DNA of 64,000 nt from Streptomyces sp. NBS 14/10 (lineage in GTDB: Bacteria; Actinomycetota; Actinomycetes; Streptomycetales; Streptomycetaceae). Position 1 is the first letter of the stretch; each line of letters starts with the position of its first letter. The stretch is taken from NCBI RefSeq assembly GCF_002224125.1, contig NZ_NCSM01000009.1, forward strand, positions 1 to 64,000, written 5' to 3'. A model generated the notes under the pieces. It did no database searches and had not been told where the DNA came from. It saw only the letters and a program-made list of their open reading frames with translations. Below, piece by piece: positions 9,073-17,141 of the stretch. The position numbers and the translations under genes were made by a program.

Positions 9073-9475
9073 ACGTCGGGTTGTCGCAGGCGCATGTCCG
9101 GCAGCGGACCGGCCCCGTGCACGGACATCAGCGGGGCTCCGTCGACCCGGCCGCCGCGGGCGTACTCCAGGAAGCGCTGCCGCTCGTCCGCTGAGCGCAC
9201 CGGGGGGCGGCAGTTGCATCCCCGTGTCCGTCAGCGCGTCCCACGAGCGAGCGGACGATCTCCGAAATGACCGGCTGCGCGAACTGTCTCCAGTCCGGTT
9301 CCGTCAGGATGAGGGCCATGGCGTCGGCCCGCGGCCCGGCCAGCGACCGGGCCGCAGGGTTGGGCACGTACCCCAGCTCCTCGATGGCTCGCCGCACGGC
9401 CCGCCCTGTCGACTCCTTGACACCGGCCGCGTCATTGATGATTCGGGAGACCGTGTTCTTCGCCACCCATCCTCC
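9073..9475 (-). pseudogene. Decayed LacI-family regulator
   Basis: The N-terminal part reads KNTVSRIINDAAGVKEST and IEELGYVPNPAARSLAG, the helix-turn-helix and hinge of LacI proteins, then LILTEPDWRQFAQPVISEIV. The frame then changes to RSADERQRFLEYARGGRVDG and ends abruptly where the AbfB tail begins. The first part of the helix-turn-helix and the sugar-binding C-terminal lobe are missing, with at least one frameshift. It sits upstream of the GH54 gene and was probably its repressor. Confidence 0.8.
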
Positions 9476-9592
9476 GCGGACAGCGGCGCAATCCGTCAGC
9501 GCCGAATGTGAGACAGGCCGGCATTCCTGATGGCCCCGGGTCGAAGCCAACCGACGCTTCCTCCTCTGTGCGGGCCCTCGTGGCGTGTTGCG

Positions 9593-10969
9593 TCAGTACC
9601 AGAGGGAGAACGTGGCGTCGGCTTTGCCGACGGCGGTGGTGATGGGGGCGATGCGCAGTACGTAGTCGTAGTGCCGGATGTAGCGGTCCGGGTAGTTGTG
9701 AGAGCGGAACGACGACCAGGACGGGTCGGCGAGCCCGGCGGTCTTGTGGAAGGTGGCGTCATTGGCGAACTTCGTGGTGCCGTCGTTGACGTCCAGTCGC
9801 AGCTGGTAGTAGGAGTGCCGCAGATAGCGGGTGGGTTGGTTGACGGACTGGAAGGAGACGCCGGAGGAGTCGGCCAGCCCCGGCACCAACTTCCATTGCG
9901 AGTCGGTGTACGGGTCGAAGGGGTACGGGTCGATGCGTCCGATGGAGTCGGCGTGCCGCCAGTATCTGTCCGGGAAGTTGTAGGACTTCAGCCGGTTCCA
10001 GGCGGGCTTGCCCCACTTGGCGACCATGTTGTCGTACACCGTCTCGGGGATCGGCTGGATGGTGGCGTGTTTGGAGTTCAGCGGCTGGGTGTAGACGCGC
10101 CGGTCGGTGGCGGTCCAGGTGCCGGTGGAGAGGTCGCTGGTCTGCCAGGTGTAGAACAGCGCGTTGGCGTCGCCCCACAGGTACCAGGTGCCGGAAGCCT
10201 GGGCGAGGATCGGGCCCTCGATGCCTCCTTGCGGCGCCAGGCCCGAGGTGAAGACGGTGAAGCTGCCGGGGTCGAGGGAGGTGGACCTCGCCCCCACGAG
10301 GCTGTTGCGGGCCTTGAAGTACAGGTAGTTGACGCCGTTCACGTCCTTGGCCAGGGAGCCGTCGATGACGTCGTAGCCCGGGTCGAAGAAGACCTGCGGC
10401 GACGTCACCGTCTGGAAGTCCGTGGTGTAGTTGACCATGATCACGTTGTGTCCGCTGCCGTTGACGGACGAGTAGATGATGGCGTATTGGCCGCGGGAGG
10501 CGTCCCAGAAGGCTTCGGGCGCCCAGCTGTGGGTGGCCATCGAGTGCAGTTTCAGCAGGCGGTAGTTGTCGAAGGAGCGCAGGTCGGCGGAGTCCCAGAC
10601 GTGGATGTACTGGCTCTGCTTGGTCCAGTCGGTACCCTTCAGGTCGGTGGCCATGACGACGAAGGTGCCGTCCTGCTTGGGCAGGATGAAGGGGTCGCGC
10701 AGACCACCGTCGCCCCCGGTCGGGGTCACGACGGGGTTGTTCTGATTCAGCGGCATCCACTGCAGCCCGTCGGTGCTGACCGCGAGGTGCAGGCCGTAGT
10801 CCGTGCCAAGGCCTCTGCGGGATTCGGTGAAGTAGCCCATGGCAAACGGGGAGCCCGTCGCGGCGCTCACGGACTGGCTACCGATGGTGAGCGCGCCGGT
10901 CACGGACAGCGGCACGGCCGCGGCCATGCCGAGGAACCGCCGGCGCGAGGGGAGGGGGGTGGCGTTCAT
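9593..10969 (-). CDS. Secreted GH43-type arabinofuranosidase/arabinanase with CBM42
   Basis: 458 residues from the ATG at 10969, which has GGAGG 9 bases upstream (the open frame extends further but is non-coding in composition). A Tat-like signal RRRFLG opens it. The five-bladed propeller (about 40-300) shows the GH43 pattern: GLRDPFILP (base Asp), SWAPEAFWD, DVIDGSLA (Asp) and IEGPILAQ (acid Glu). CBM42 follows (about 315-458) with RYLRHSY and RYIRHYD. It should release arabinofuranose from arabinan or decorated xylan. The exact GH43 subfamily is not clear. Confidence 0.88.
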   Translation of the reverse strand: MNATPLPSRRRFLGMAAAVPLSVTGALTIGSQSVSAATGSPFAMGYFTESRRGLGTDYGLHLAVSTDGLQWMPLNQNNPVVTPTGGDGGLRDPFILPKQDGTFVVMATDLKGTDWTKQSQYIHVWDSADLRSFDNYRLLKLHSMATHSWAPEAFWDASRGQYAIIYSSVNGSGHNVIMVNYTTDFQTVTSPQVFFDPGYDVIDGSLAKDVNGVNYLYFKARNSLVGARSTSLDPGSFTVFTSGLAPQGGIEGPILAQASGTWYLWGDANALFYTWQTSDLSTGTWTATDRRVYTQPLNSKHATIQPIPETVYDNMVAKWGKPAWNRLKSYNFPDRYWRHADSIGRIDPYPFDPYTDSQWKLVPGLADSSGVSFQSVNQPTRYLRHSYYQLRLDVNDGTTKFANDATFHKTAGLADPSWSSFRSHNYPDRYIRHYDYVLRIAPITTAVGKADATFSLWY

Positions 10970-11384
10970 CTGGTGCCTCCGAGGCGTATGGAAAGCCGGG
11001 GACACGGCTTCGGCTCCTTCGACGGTGCCGGTAGCGATGGGCCGGCCGGCTTGGGGTGTGGGGCCGTCGTGCGGCTGGTCGAGGTGGCCGGTGAGGCAGC
11101 GGTGGCAAGCGACGACGGCGTCGTAGCCAGGACGGGGCAGGGGTTCGTGGGCGGCCGCCCGAGCATGTCGTGGGCGGCTCGGTCGGCCGGGCCTGCGAGG
11201 AGGGTGGTCAGGTGGGTCGCGGCCCGGTCCCGGGTTCGTGCCTGCCAGGTGTGTGGAAAACGTGGGCGGCGGTCGGGGGGCATTCGGCGATGCGGACGAA
11301 GCCGAGCAGGAGGGCGTTCGGTGGCGGATGCCAGGAGATGCCGGCGTTCTCGCTGGAGGCGCCGGCATCCCTGTCGGTGTCGGG
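10970..11384. other. Intergenic, unrecognised content
   Basis: About 415 bases between two minus-strand GH43 genes. The upstream extension of the 9593-10969 frame runs through here, but it is Pro/Arg-rich and matches nothing I know. Traces of another frame (MPPDRRPRFPHTWQART) may be relic coding sequence. A promoter for the downstream gene is expected near 11000. Confidence 0.4.
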
Positions 11385-12812
11385 TCAGCTGGTCACGCGG
11401 AAGGTGGCGTCGCTGCGTCCTGTCGCGGTGGTGATCGGGTCGAGGCGGAGTTGGTAGGCGTAGTGACGGATGTAGCGGTCCGGGTGGTTGTAGGACTGGA
11501 ACGACGACCAGGTGGAGTCGGCGAGACCGGTGACCTTGCGGAAGGTGGCGTCCGCGGCGAACTGGCCGCTGCCGTCGTTGTAGGCGAGCTGGAAGTCGTA
11601 GTTGGCGTGCCGAAGGAAGTAGCCGGGGTAGTTGACCGACTCGAAGGAGACGGTGTCAGTGCCTGTCAGGCCGGGCCGCAGCCGGAACTGGGCGTCGTCG
11701 GCGGGGCTGACGTCGGGGTCGACGCGCACGTCGAAGTTGGTGTGGCGCACGTACCGGTCCTGGAAGTTGTAAGACTGGAGCCGCTGGGCAGGGGTGTTGG
11801 GCCAGCGGGCGATCACGCTGCTCTCCTCGGCGGCCGTGAGGGTCATGATCGCGCCGTGGCGCTTCGGGGTGCCGCCCATGTCGTAGCTTGCCGCATCCTG
11901 AAGCCGGTAGGAGCTGACGCTGAACGGGTTGGTCGTCAGAATGGGCCTGTATTCGCGTACGCCTTGCGGGTTGTTGTAGTCGATGTAGAGGGCCCACTCG
12001 TCGCGGTCTCGGAACTTCATCCAGACCGGGCCTTCGACCACGTTGCCGGTGAGGCCGATGCTGGAGAGGTTGCCGAGGTCGGTCCACGTCCCCAGGATCG
12101 AGTTGCTGCCCTCGACCGTGTTCTGGCCGTCGCCGGAGACCCGCACGTAGCGGAAGTTGCCGACACCGGCGGGCACCTCGGTCATCTGGGTGTCGACGAC
12201 CGGCGTGCTGCCGGGAGGGTCGATCCAGATCTGCGGGGTGGTGATGGTGCGGAAGTCCTTGGTGCGGGCGTAGTAGATGCGGTACTTGAACACGCCGTTC
12301 ACCGTGGCGTTCGTCGCCCAGTACAGGACGTAGTCGTTGGTCTCGGGGTTCCAGATCGCCTCCGGCGCCCACGCGTTACGCCCGCCGGGGATCAGTCCGG
12401 CGGCGCTGAGCAGCCACGGCTTCGACCAGGTCACCAGGTCGGTCGACTCCCACACCACGAAGTTGGGGCTGCCGTTCTCGTACGTCGAGCCGCAGCGGAC
12501 ACACAGGTCGGTCGCGATGATCCAGTACTTGCTCCCGTCGGGAGAGCGCACCAGTGCGGGGTCGCGCACCCCCTTCGTGCCGATCTTGGAGTTCAGGACC
12601 GGCGCTCCGCCGTTGAGGTCGTTCCAGTGCAGGCCGTCCGTGCTGTGTGCGAGGTACAACATCTGACCGGTCGCGGAATCGCCGGTGAAGTGCACCATCA
12701 GGTAGCCGGGGTCGGCGGCGGCCGCCCGCTGGGGTGTGGTCAGGGCCTGGCCTGTGAAGAGGAGGCAGACGGCGAGCACTGTCACCGTCAGCCGGGCGCG
12801 AAGCGCGGACAT
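11385..12812 (-). CDS. Secreted GH43-type arabinosidase with CBM42
   Basis: 475 residues from the ATG at 12812 (AGGAGATCCAC upstream); a longer frame starts 10 codons earlier but contains the ribosome site. A Sec signal ends near AAAAD. The propeller (about 35-315) has GVRDPALVRS, NAWAPEAIWN, VVDTQMTEV and VVEGPVWMK, which give the Asp-Asp-Glu set of GH43. CBM42 (about 325-475) has RYVRHTN, FLRHANY and RYIRHYAY. It is a paralogue of the downstream GH43 gene in layout but far diverged. The palindrome at 12911-12928 lies about 100 bases upstream. Confidence 0.88.
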   Translation of the reverse strand: MSALRARLTVTVLAVCLLFTGQALTTPQRAAAADPGYLMVHFTGDSATGQMLYLAHSTDGLHWNDLNGGAPVLNSKIGTKGVRDPALVRSPDGSKYWIIATDLCVRCGSTYENGSPNFVVWESTDLVTWSKPWLLSAAGLIPGGRNAWAPEAIWNPETNDYVLYWATNATVNGVFKYRIYYARTKDFRTITTPQIWIDPPGSTPVVDTQMTEVPAGVGNFRYVRVSGDGQNTVEGSNSILGTWTDLGNLSSIGLTGNVVEGPVWMKFRDRDEWALYIDYNNPQGVREYRPILTTNPFSVSSYRLQDAASYDMGGTPKRHGAIMTLTAAEESSVIARWPNTPAQRLQSYNFQDRYVRHTNFDVRVDPDVSPADDAQFRLRPGLTGTDTVSFESVNYPGYFLRHANYDFQLAYNDGSGQFAADATFRKVTGLADSTWSSFQSYNHPDRYIRHYAYQLRLDPITTATGRSDATFRVTS

Positions 12813-12910
12813 GTGGATCTCCTGTCGGTGTGCAGGTGCCACCGTCGGGCGAAGGGGGGAGAGAGCGGGGCGGCGGGGAAGCTCGGTCTCGGCGTGGGCG
12901 GGACAGGATG

Positions 12911-12928
12911 GTTACCGATCCGGGTAAC
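12911..12928. promoter_or_regulatory. Operator-like palindrome upstream of the GH43 gene
   Basis: GTTACC-gatccg-GGTAAC, a 6-bp inverted repeat with a 6-base centre, lies 99 bases before the 12812 start codon. Its form resembles LacI-family operators. No other copy was noticed. Confidence 0.4.
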
Positions 12929-13327
12929 GGTGTGTCTCCCGTGTGCGGTACCAATCGCTGTGGTGACGGCGTCCACGGGCACACGAGCCGGTGCATCGGT
13001 GGTGTGACGGCTTCTGCGGCGAAGTCACGACTGCCCGGGTGGGGGCTGTCGTGGTGCGGGCCGGACGGACGGTTTGTGGTGTTTCGGTTTTGGCACCCAT
13101 GAAGGCGCTTGAGGTGGGCGACGCTTCGGCATCCTGTTCTCAGGGGCTCCTGTTCTCTGGTCCAGGCTCGGCGGGCAAGGCCTTCGAAGTGCGGCGATGT
13201 CAGTGGTTGGGTCACCGGCTCTCCGCCTCTTGGTGCCGACCGCTGTTGCTCCCGGCGGCGTTCCGTCCCATTGCTCGGCAGGGGGCAGACTTCGTAGCCA
13301 ACGCACCGTCAGATCAGGTAATTTGTG

Positions 13328-13582
13328 CGGCATATCGAACACTGTTCGCGAGGTCGGACAGACGATAAGTCCGGGAAACAGAGTGCGTCAATACATCCGA
13401 CATGCGTATCCCGTTGGATGGTCTGTCCAGCCAACCTGTAACTCGGTGGCGTGAGTTGGCGCGGACGGCTTTTCGTCGCGAGCGTCAGTCGACTCGATGG
13501 ATGTGTCTGTACGGAAGCATTGACTCCGGCAGGTGCGGAACCTATGTTCTGGTCGAATTCGCGAACAGCGTTCGATATACCG
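13328..13582. repeat. Pair of inverted 24-bp elements, each containing a CGAACA-N-TGTTCG palindrome
   Basis: The right copy, 13559-13582, and the reverse complement of the left copy, 13328-13351, differ at only 2 of 24 positions. Each holds CGAACAGYGTTCG followed by ATATRCCG. They are 207 bases apart and face outward: the left towards the GH43 gene at 12812, the right towards the GH43 gene at 13636, whose start is 54 bases away. This is the arrangement of a shared operator or promoter for divergent genes. No gene lies between them. Confidence 0.6.
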
Positions 13583-13635
13583 ACAAGATGTGAACGGGCG
13601 GTATCGCCGCACACCAGCACCAGAGGGAGTACTCC

Positions 13636-15096
13636 GTGAGACCTGCACTCACCCGTCGAACGGTCCTCGGCATGATCGCCGGCTCGGCCGCCGCCACCGT
13701 CGCCGGTGTCTCGGCCGGTACCGCCCACGCCGCCGTGCCCGCCTCCCCCGGTGTGACGTACACGAACACGATCGCCGAGCAGCGGGCCGACCCGCACATC
13801 TTCAAGCACACGGACGGCTTCTACTACTTCACCGCCACGGTTCCGGCGTACGACCGGATCGTGCTGCGCCGGGCCACCACGATCCAGGGGCTCACGTCGG
13901 CCGCCGAGGCGACCATCTGGACGAAGCACGCCACCGGTACGATGGGCGGCTACATCTGGGCCCCGGAGATCCACTTCACCGACGGCAAGTGGTACATCTA
14001 CTTCGCCGCCGGTGACGCCGACAACGTCTGGCACATCCGGCCCTACGTACTGGAGTGCACGGCCGCGAACCCGATCACGGGGAGCTGGACGGAGAAGGGG
14101 CGTATCGCCCTGCCGCTGGACACCTTCTCCCTGGACGCGACGACCTTCGCCGTCAACGGCACCCGCTACCTCGCCTGGGCGCAGAACGACCCGGCCGTCG
14201 GCGTCGGCACCAACCTCTACATCGCGCAGATGTCCAGCCCGTGGACCATCACCGGCACACCGGTCATGATCAGCCGGCCGACCGCCGCGTGGGAGACCGG
14301 TGGAGGCGCGACGGTCAACGAGGGCCCGGCTGTGATCCAGCGGGGCGGCAAGGTCTTCATGACCTTCTCGGCCAGCGCCACCAATGCCAACTACTGCATG
14401 GGCATGCTGACCGCCTCGGCGTCGGCCGACCTGCTCAGCGCCTCGTCATGGAGCAAGAACGCGAACCCGGTCTTTGCGAGCAACGCCGCCACCAGCCAGT
14501 ACGGTCCCGGGCACAACCAGTTCACGGTTTCCGAGGACGGCAAGTCGGACATCCTCGTCTACCACGACCGCAGCTACAAGGACATCAGCGGCGACCCCCT
14601 CAAGGACCCCAACCGCCGCACCCGCGTCCAGAAGATCTACTGGAAGGCCGACGGCACACCCGACTTCGGCATCCCGGTCGCCGACGGCCTCACCCCGATC
14701 CGGCTCTCCTCGTACAACTACCCCGACCGGTTCATCCGGCACTGGGCGTACCGCGCCAAGATCGAGGCGAACCTCTCCCCGCTGGCCGACTCGCAGTTCC
14801 GTGTCGTCACCGGTCTCGCCGGCACCGGCACAGTCTCCCTGGAGTCGGCGAACTTCCCCGGCTACTTCCTGCGCCACAAGAACAACGAGGTGTGGGTGGA
14901 GAAGAACGACGGGACGTCGCTGTTCGCCGGCGACGCCTCCTTCACCGCCCGGGCCGGCCTTGCGGACTCCGCCGGAGTCTCGTACGAGTCGTTCAACCTC
15001 CCGGGCCGCTACCTCCGCCACTACAACTACCTGCTGTACGTCCAGGCTCTCAGTACGACGACCGACCGGGCAGACGCCACCTTCTACACCCAGTGA
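13636..15096 (+). CDS. Secreted exo-alpha-L-arabinofuranosidase, GH43 (subfamily 26-like) with CBM42
   Basis: 486 residues from GTG 13636 (GAGGGAG upstream). A Tat-like signal RRTVLG ends near AHAAV. The catalytic propeller (about 38-340) has RADPHIFKHTDGFYY (base Asp), GGYIWAPEIHF, FSLDATTFA (Asp) and VNEGPAVIQ (acid Glu). CBM42 (about 350-486) has RFIRHWAY, FLRHKNN and YLRHYNY. The layout matches the characterised exo-1,5-alpha-L-arabinofuranosidase of Streptomyces avermitilis, which trims arabinan ends to arabinose. The 24-bp palindromic element lies 54 bases upstream. Confidence 0.92.
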   Translation: MRPALTRRTVLGMIAGSAAATVAGVSAGTAHAAVPASPGVTYTNTIAEQRADPHIFKHTDGFYYFTATVPAYDRIVLRRATTIQGLTSAAEATIWTKHATGTMGGYIWAPEIHFTDGKWYIYFAAGDADNVWHIRPYVLECTAANPITGSWTEKGRIALPLDTFSLDATTFAVNGTRYLAWAQNDPAVGVGTNLYIAQMSSPWTITGTPVMISRPTAAWETGGGATVNEGPAVIQRGGKVFMTFSASATNANYCMGMLTASASADLLSASSWSKNANPVFASNAATSQYGPGHNQFTVSEDGKSDILVYHDRSYKDISGDPLKDPNRRTRVQKIYWKADGTPDFGIPVADGLTPIRLSSYNYPDRFIRHWAYRAKIEANLSPLADSQFRVVTGLAGTGTVSLESANFPGYFLRHKNNEVWVEKNDGTSLFAGDASFTARAGLADSAGVSYESFNLPGRYLRHYNYLLYVQALSTTTDRADATFYTQ

Positions 15097-15184
15097 GCCA
15101 CTGCGGCCCGTTACTCCTCGGGCAGCTCCGACCCGCCGGCCGGAACTGTCCGAGCGCCCCGGCCCATCTCCCACACCGCTCGCG

Positions 15185-15755
15185 TGGAGTTCGGCGTTCG
15201 CGTCCGTCGTCTGCACGAGCTGAGCCCCCACTGTCGTCGACGAGCCGGACACCGCGGGCAGCTTGCCGCTGTTCACGTTCTTGATGTTGTAGTAGCCGTT
15301 TCCTGCGGCGATCAGTGTCCAGTGCCGGCTCCCACGTTGTTGTCGGTCTGCTGGATGATGGTCGCGCCGTCCGCGGTGGACCCGCTGGTGACATCCGGCA
15401 GCAGACCGCTGTTCTGGTTTGCGATCTCGTAGCTGCCGTCACCCACCGCGACCCACCGCCAGTGCTGGTTCTGCGCTCCGGTGTCGTTCCACTGGATGAT
15501 GTTGGCTCCGGCGGATGTCGACGCACCTGAGACATCGATCGCCTTGGTACTCCTCTTGTTGAGAATCTTGTAGTTGGCGTTCGTGGCGGGAAACGAGATG
15601 GAGGCGAACGCGTCCAGCGCGCCGTTCCGGCACACACGACCTTGATCGTGTGGGGACCCGCCGCGGGATCCGTCTTCTCGAACAGCGGCACCTGCTTCGT
15701 CACCGTCGAGGCGCAGGCGTCGATGCCCGGCTGCGCCAGGGCGCCGTCGACGACG
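15185..15755 (-). pseudogene. Fragment of a ricin-lectin C-terminus, copy of the GH141-like gene's tail
   Basis: Translation gives GIDACASTVTKQVPLFEK, FPATNANYKILNKRSTKAID and GANIIQWNDTGAQNQHWRW. This is nearly identical to the C-terminal region of the beta-helix protein at 26177-29287, down to the linker before the lectin. It has frameshifts (near 15315 and 15630) and lacks the catalytic part entirely. Its left end carries the same last codons (LVQTTDANAE) as the intact copy. It is a duplicate eroded from the 5' side. Confidence 0.88.
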
Positions 15756-15760
15756 GGCCA

Positions 15761-16110
15761 GGTGCCCGCCGGCGGCACGCCCGGACTGCCGGTCGACGCG
15801 CTGCCCCGTGGTGACCAGCGACCTGTTCACCGACACCCGCCTGGGGCCGCAGTGGGAGTGGTGCTGCCAACCGCGCGCGGACCACTGGTCGTTGACCGAA
15901 CGCCCCGGCTACCGGCGGTTGAAGGCGTTCGCACCGCTGGCGGCCGACAACCTGACCGAGGTGGGGAGCACCCTCCCTCAACGGGTGCTGCGCACGGCGG
16001 GCGGTGCGACGGTGACCGTCCGCCTCGAACTGGCCGGCATCGCCGACGGCCAGCACGCCGGGCTGTGCCACTACGCGGCCACCTACCCCGCACCGGGCCA
16101 CGCGGTCCGA
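15761..16110 (+). pseudogene. Internal fragment of a GH43 gene, copy of the 53170-55221 gene
   Basis: Translation VVTSDLFTDTRLGPQWEW, RADHWSLTERPGYRRLKAF and RVLRTAGGATVTVRLELAG closely follow the second beta-sandwich domain of the GH43 protein encoded at 53170-55221. Both ends are broken. It begins within about 6 bases of the oppositely oriented ricin fragment, with PAGGTPGLPVDALP at the junction, so an inversion joined two unrelated relics. Confidence 0.9.
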
Positions 16111-16164
16111 GGCAGACGTCCTGCACACCGGCCCCGACAACGAGAGCGCTCAATTGGCGAAGCC

Positions 16165-16430
16165 GTGGGGCCCGGCCGTATCCGGCAAGAGCGTGAGCAC
16201 TGCCGGTACCGGACCGTCACCACGAAGAGATCGACCGACCGTGCCTTCGGGGCCAGACGTTCAGGCCCATCCGGTCGTCGCGGGCGCGTATCGCGCGGGT
16301 CTCCGTGGAGACGGCCTCGCCGACCCACCGTACGAAATCGGTGGTCCAGGTCGCGCCGAGGCCGACCGCCTGGGCGAAAACGGTGGCCTGGATGCGCTTC
16401 GCGAACGGCAGCTGGGTGTGCAGACACATG
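16165..16430 (-). pseudogene. N-terminal fragment of a GH3 beta-glycosidase
   Basis: TQLPFAKRIQATVFAQAVG, GLGATWTTDFVRWVGEAV, TETRAIRARDDRMGLNVW and then, after a frameshift, APK..VDLF correspond to the start of the TIM barrel of cytoplasmic or secreted GH3 enzymes (beta-xylosidase/beta-glucosidase). Everything after the APKVDLF region is missing, including the nucleophile. Confidence 0.85.
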
Positions 16431-16461
16431 GGATTACCTTGAGGTGGAGCGGAGGGTGCTT

Positions 16462-16475
16462 TCGATGCGCTTCGA
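16462..16475. promoter_or_regulatory. LacI-type operator (near-palindrome) upstream of the GH3 relic
   Basis: TCGATGCGCTTCGA differs at one position per arm from the perfect palindrome at 16620-16633. It lies 32 bases upstream of the GH3 fragment on the minus strand. The centre GCGC and TCGA arms fit LacI-family operators. Confidence 0.5.
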
Positions 16476-16619
16476 TGCCTGTCAGGGAACGAGGAGAGCG
16501 CCGAAAGATCAACATCGTTCAGCGAGCAGGACACTTGGTGAGCCTGCTCCAGTGCCTCGGAGGAATCTTTGAGGCGACCCTTGTGCGCCCATGGGCGTTC
16601 ACTTAACCTCACAGCAACA

Positions 16620-16633
16620 TCGAAGCGCTTCGA
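16620..16633. promoter_or_regulatory. Perfect 14-bp LacI-type palindrome
   Basis: TCGAAGCGCTTCGA is a perfect palindrome, 118 bases before the ATG of the lipoprotein relic at 16751. With the site at 16462-16475 it forms a pair flanking the divergent promoters of the GH3 relic and the transporter relic. These may still be bound by a LacI regulator such as the one at 59182-60351. Confidence 0.6.
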
Positions 16634-16750
16634 CTACGCATTACGTCACAGTAATGGGATGTCCGCTCTCAGCTCAGCCGGTTCCAGTCACGCCACCGCA
16701 GCCGACGGCCCACGGCCGGGTGTCCAGGTGCGCCATGAAGGGTTGACGCA

Positions 16751-16930
16751 ATGACGCCGAACGCCGCCTCCATCTCCTCAGGACCGAATTGGAGAAGCTT
16801 CCTCGCCTCCACGGCGGTCGCCACCGCAGCCGTGGCCGGTGGGATGCCGCTGCTCACCGCTTGCGGCCAGCCGAAGGTCACCGACGGGGTGACCCTCGGC
16901 CGCTACGGCGTGGCGGTGCTCCGGCCATGA
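16751..16930 (+). pseudogene. N-terminus of a sugar-binding lipoprotein, rest deleted
   Basis: From ATG 16751 the frame reads a Tat-style lipoprotein signal with RSFLAS and the lipobox LLTAC-GQ. After about 40 residues it turns into LGRYGVAVLRP and stops at 16930. Solute-binding proteins of this kind are about 430-550 residues, so nearly all of it is gone. The stop overlaps the ATG of the GH95 relic (ATGA), as if the deletion fused the start of the binding protein to the end of whatever gene preceded GH95. Confidence 0.75.
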
Positions 16931-17101
16931 CCACGATCGACGGGACCGTCCACGGCACCTGGGAGCCGCACCCGCCCGCCCGCTGGGAGGACGGTTCCCT
17001 GAGCGGCAACGGCCCCCACGCGCCCTCGTGTTCGGAGAGCCGGACGCCGAGCAGGTCGACGTCACGCATCACACCTTGGTACGGCCGGGCGGCGACCAGC
17101 C
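16927..17101 (+). pseudogene. N-terminus of a GH95 (alpha-L-fucosidase family) gene
   Basis: VHGTWEPHPPARWEDGSLSG followed, after a frameshift near 17025, by LVFGEPDAEQVDVTHHTLVR matches the conserved first 55 residues of streptomycete GH95 proteins, which are normally about 750 residues and usually cytoplasmic. The rest has been deleted; the SGNH gene starts 41 bases later. Confidence 0.8.
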
Positions 17102-17141
17102 CCGCTGGTTCAGCAATCACTTGTAAAAGAGAGGAAACTCC

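Noticed and set aside
9530..13007. Plus-strand ORFs of 634 and 589 codons opposite the two GH43/CBM42 genes
   Set aside because: Shadows of well-supported minus-strand genes, with valine/glycine/arginine-rich repetitive composition.
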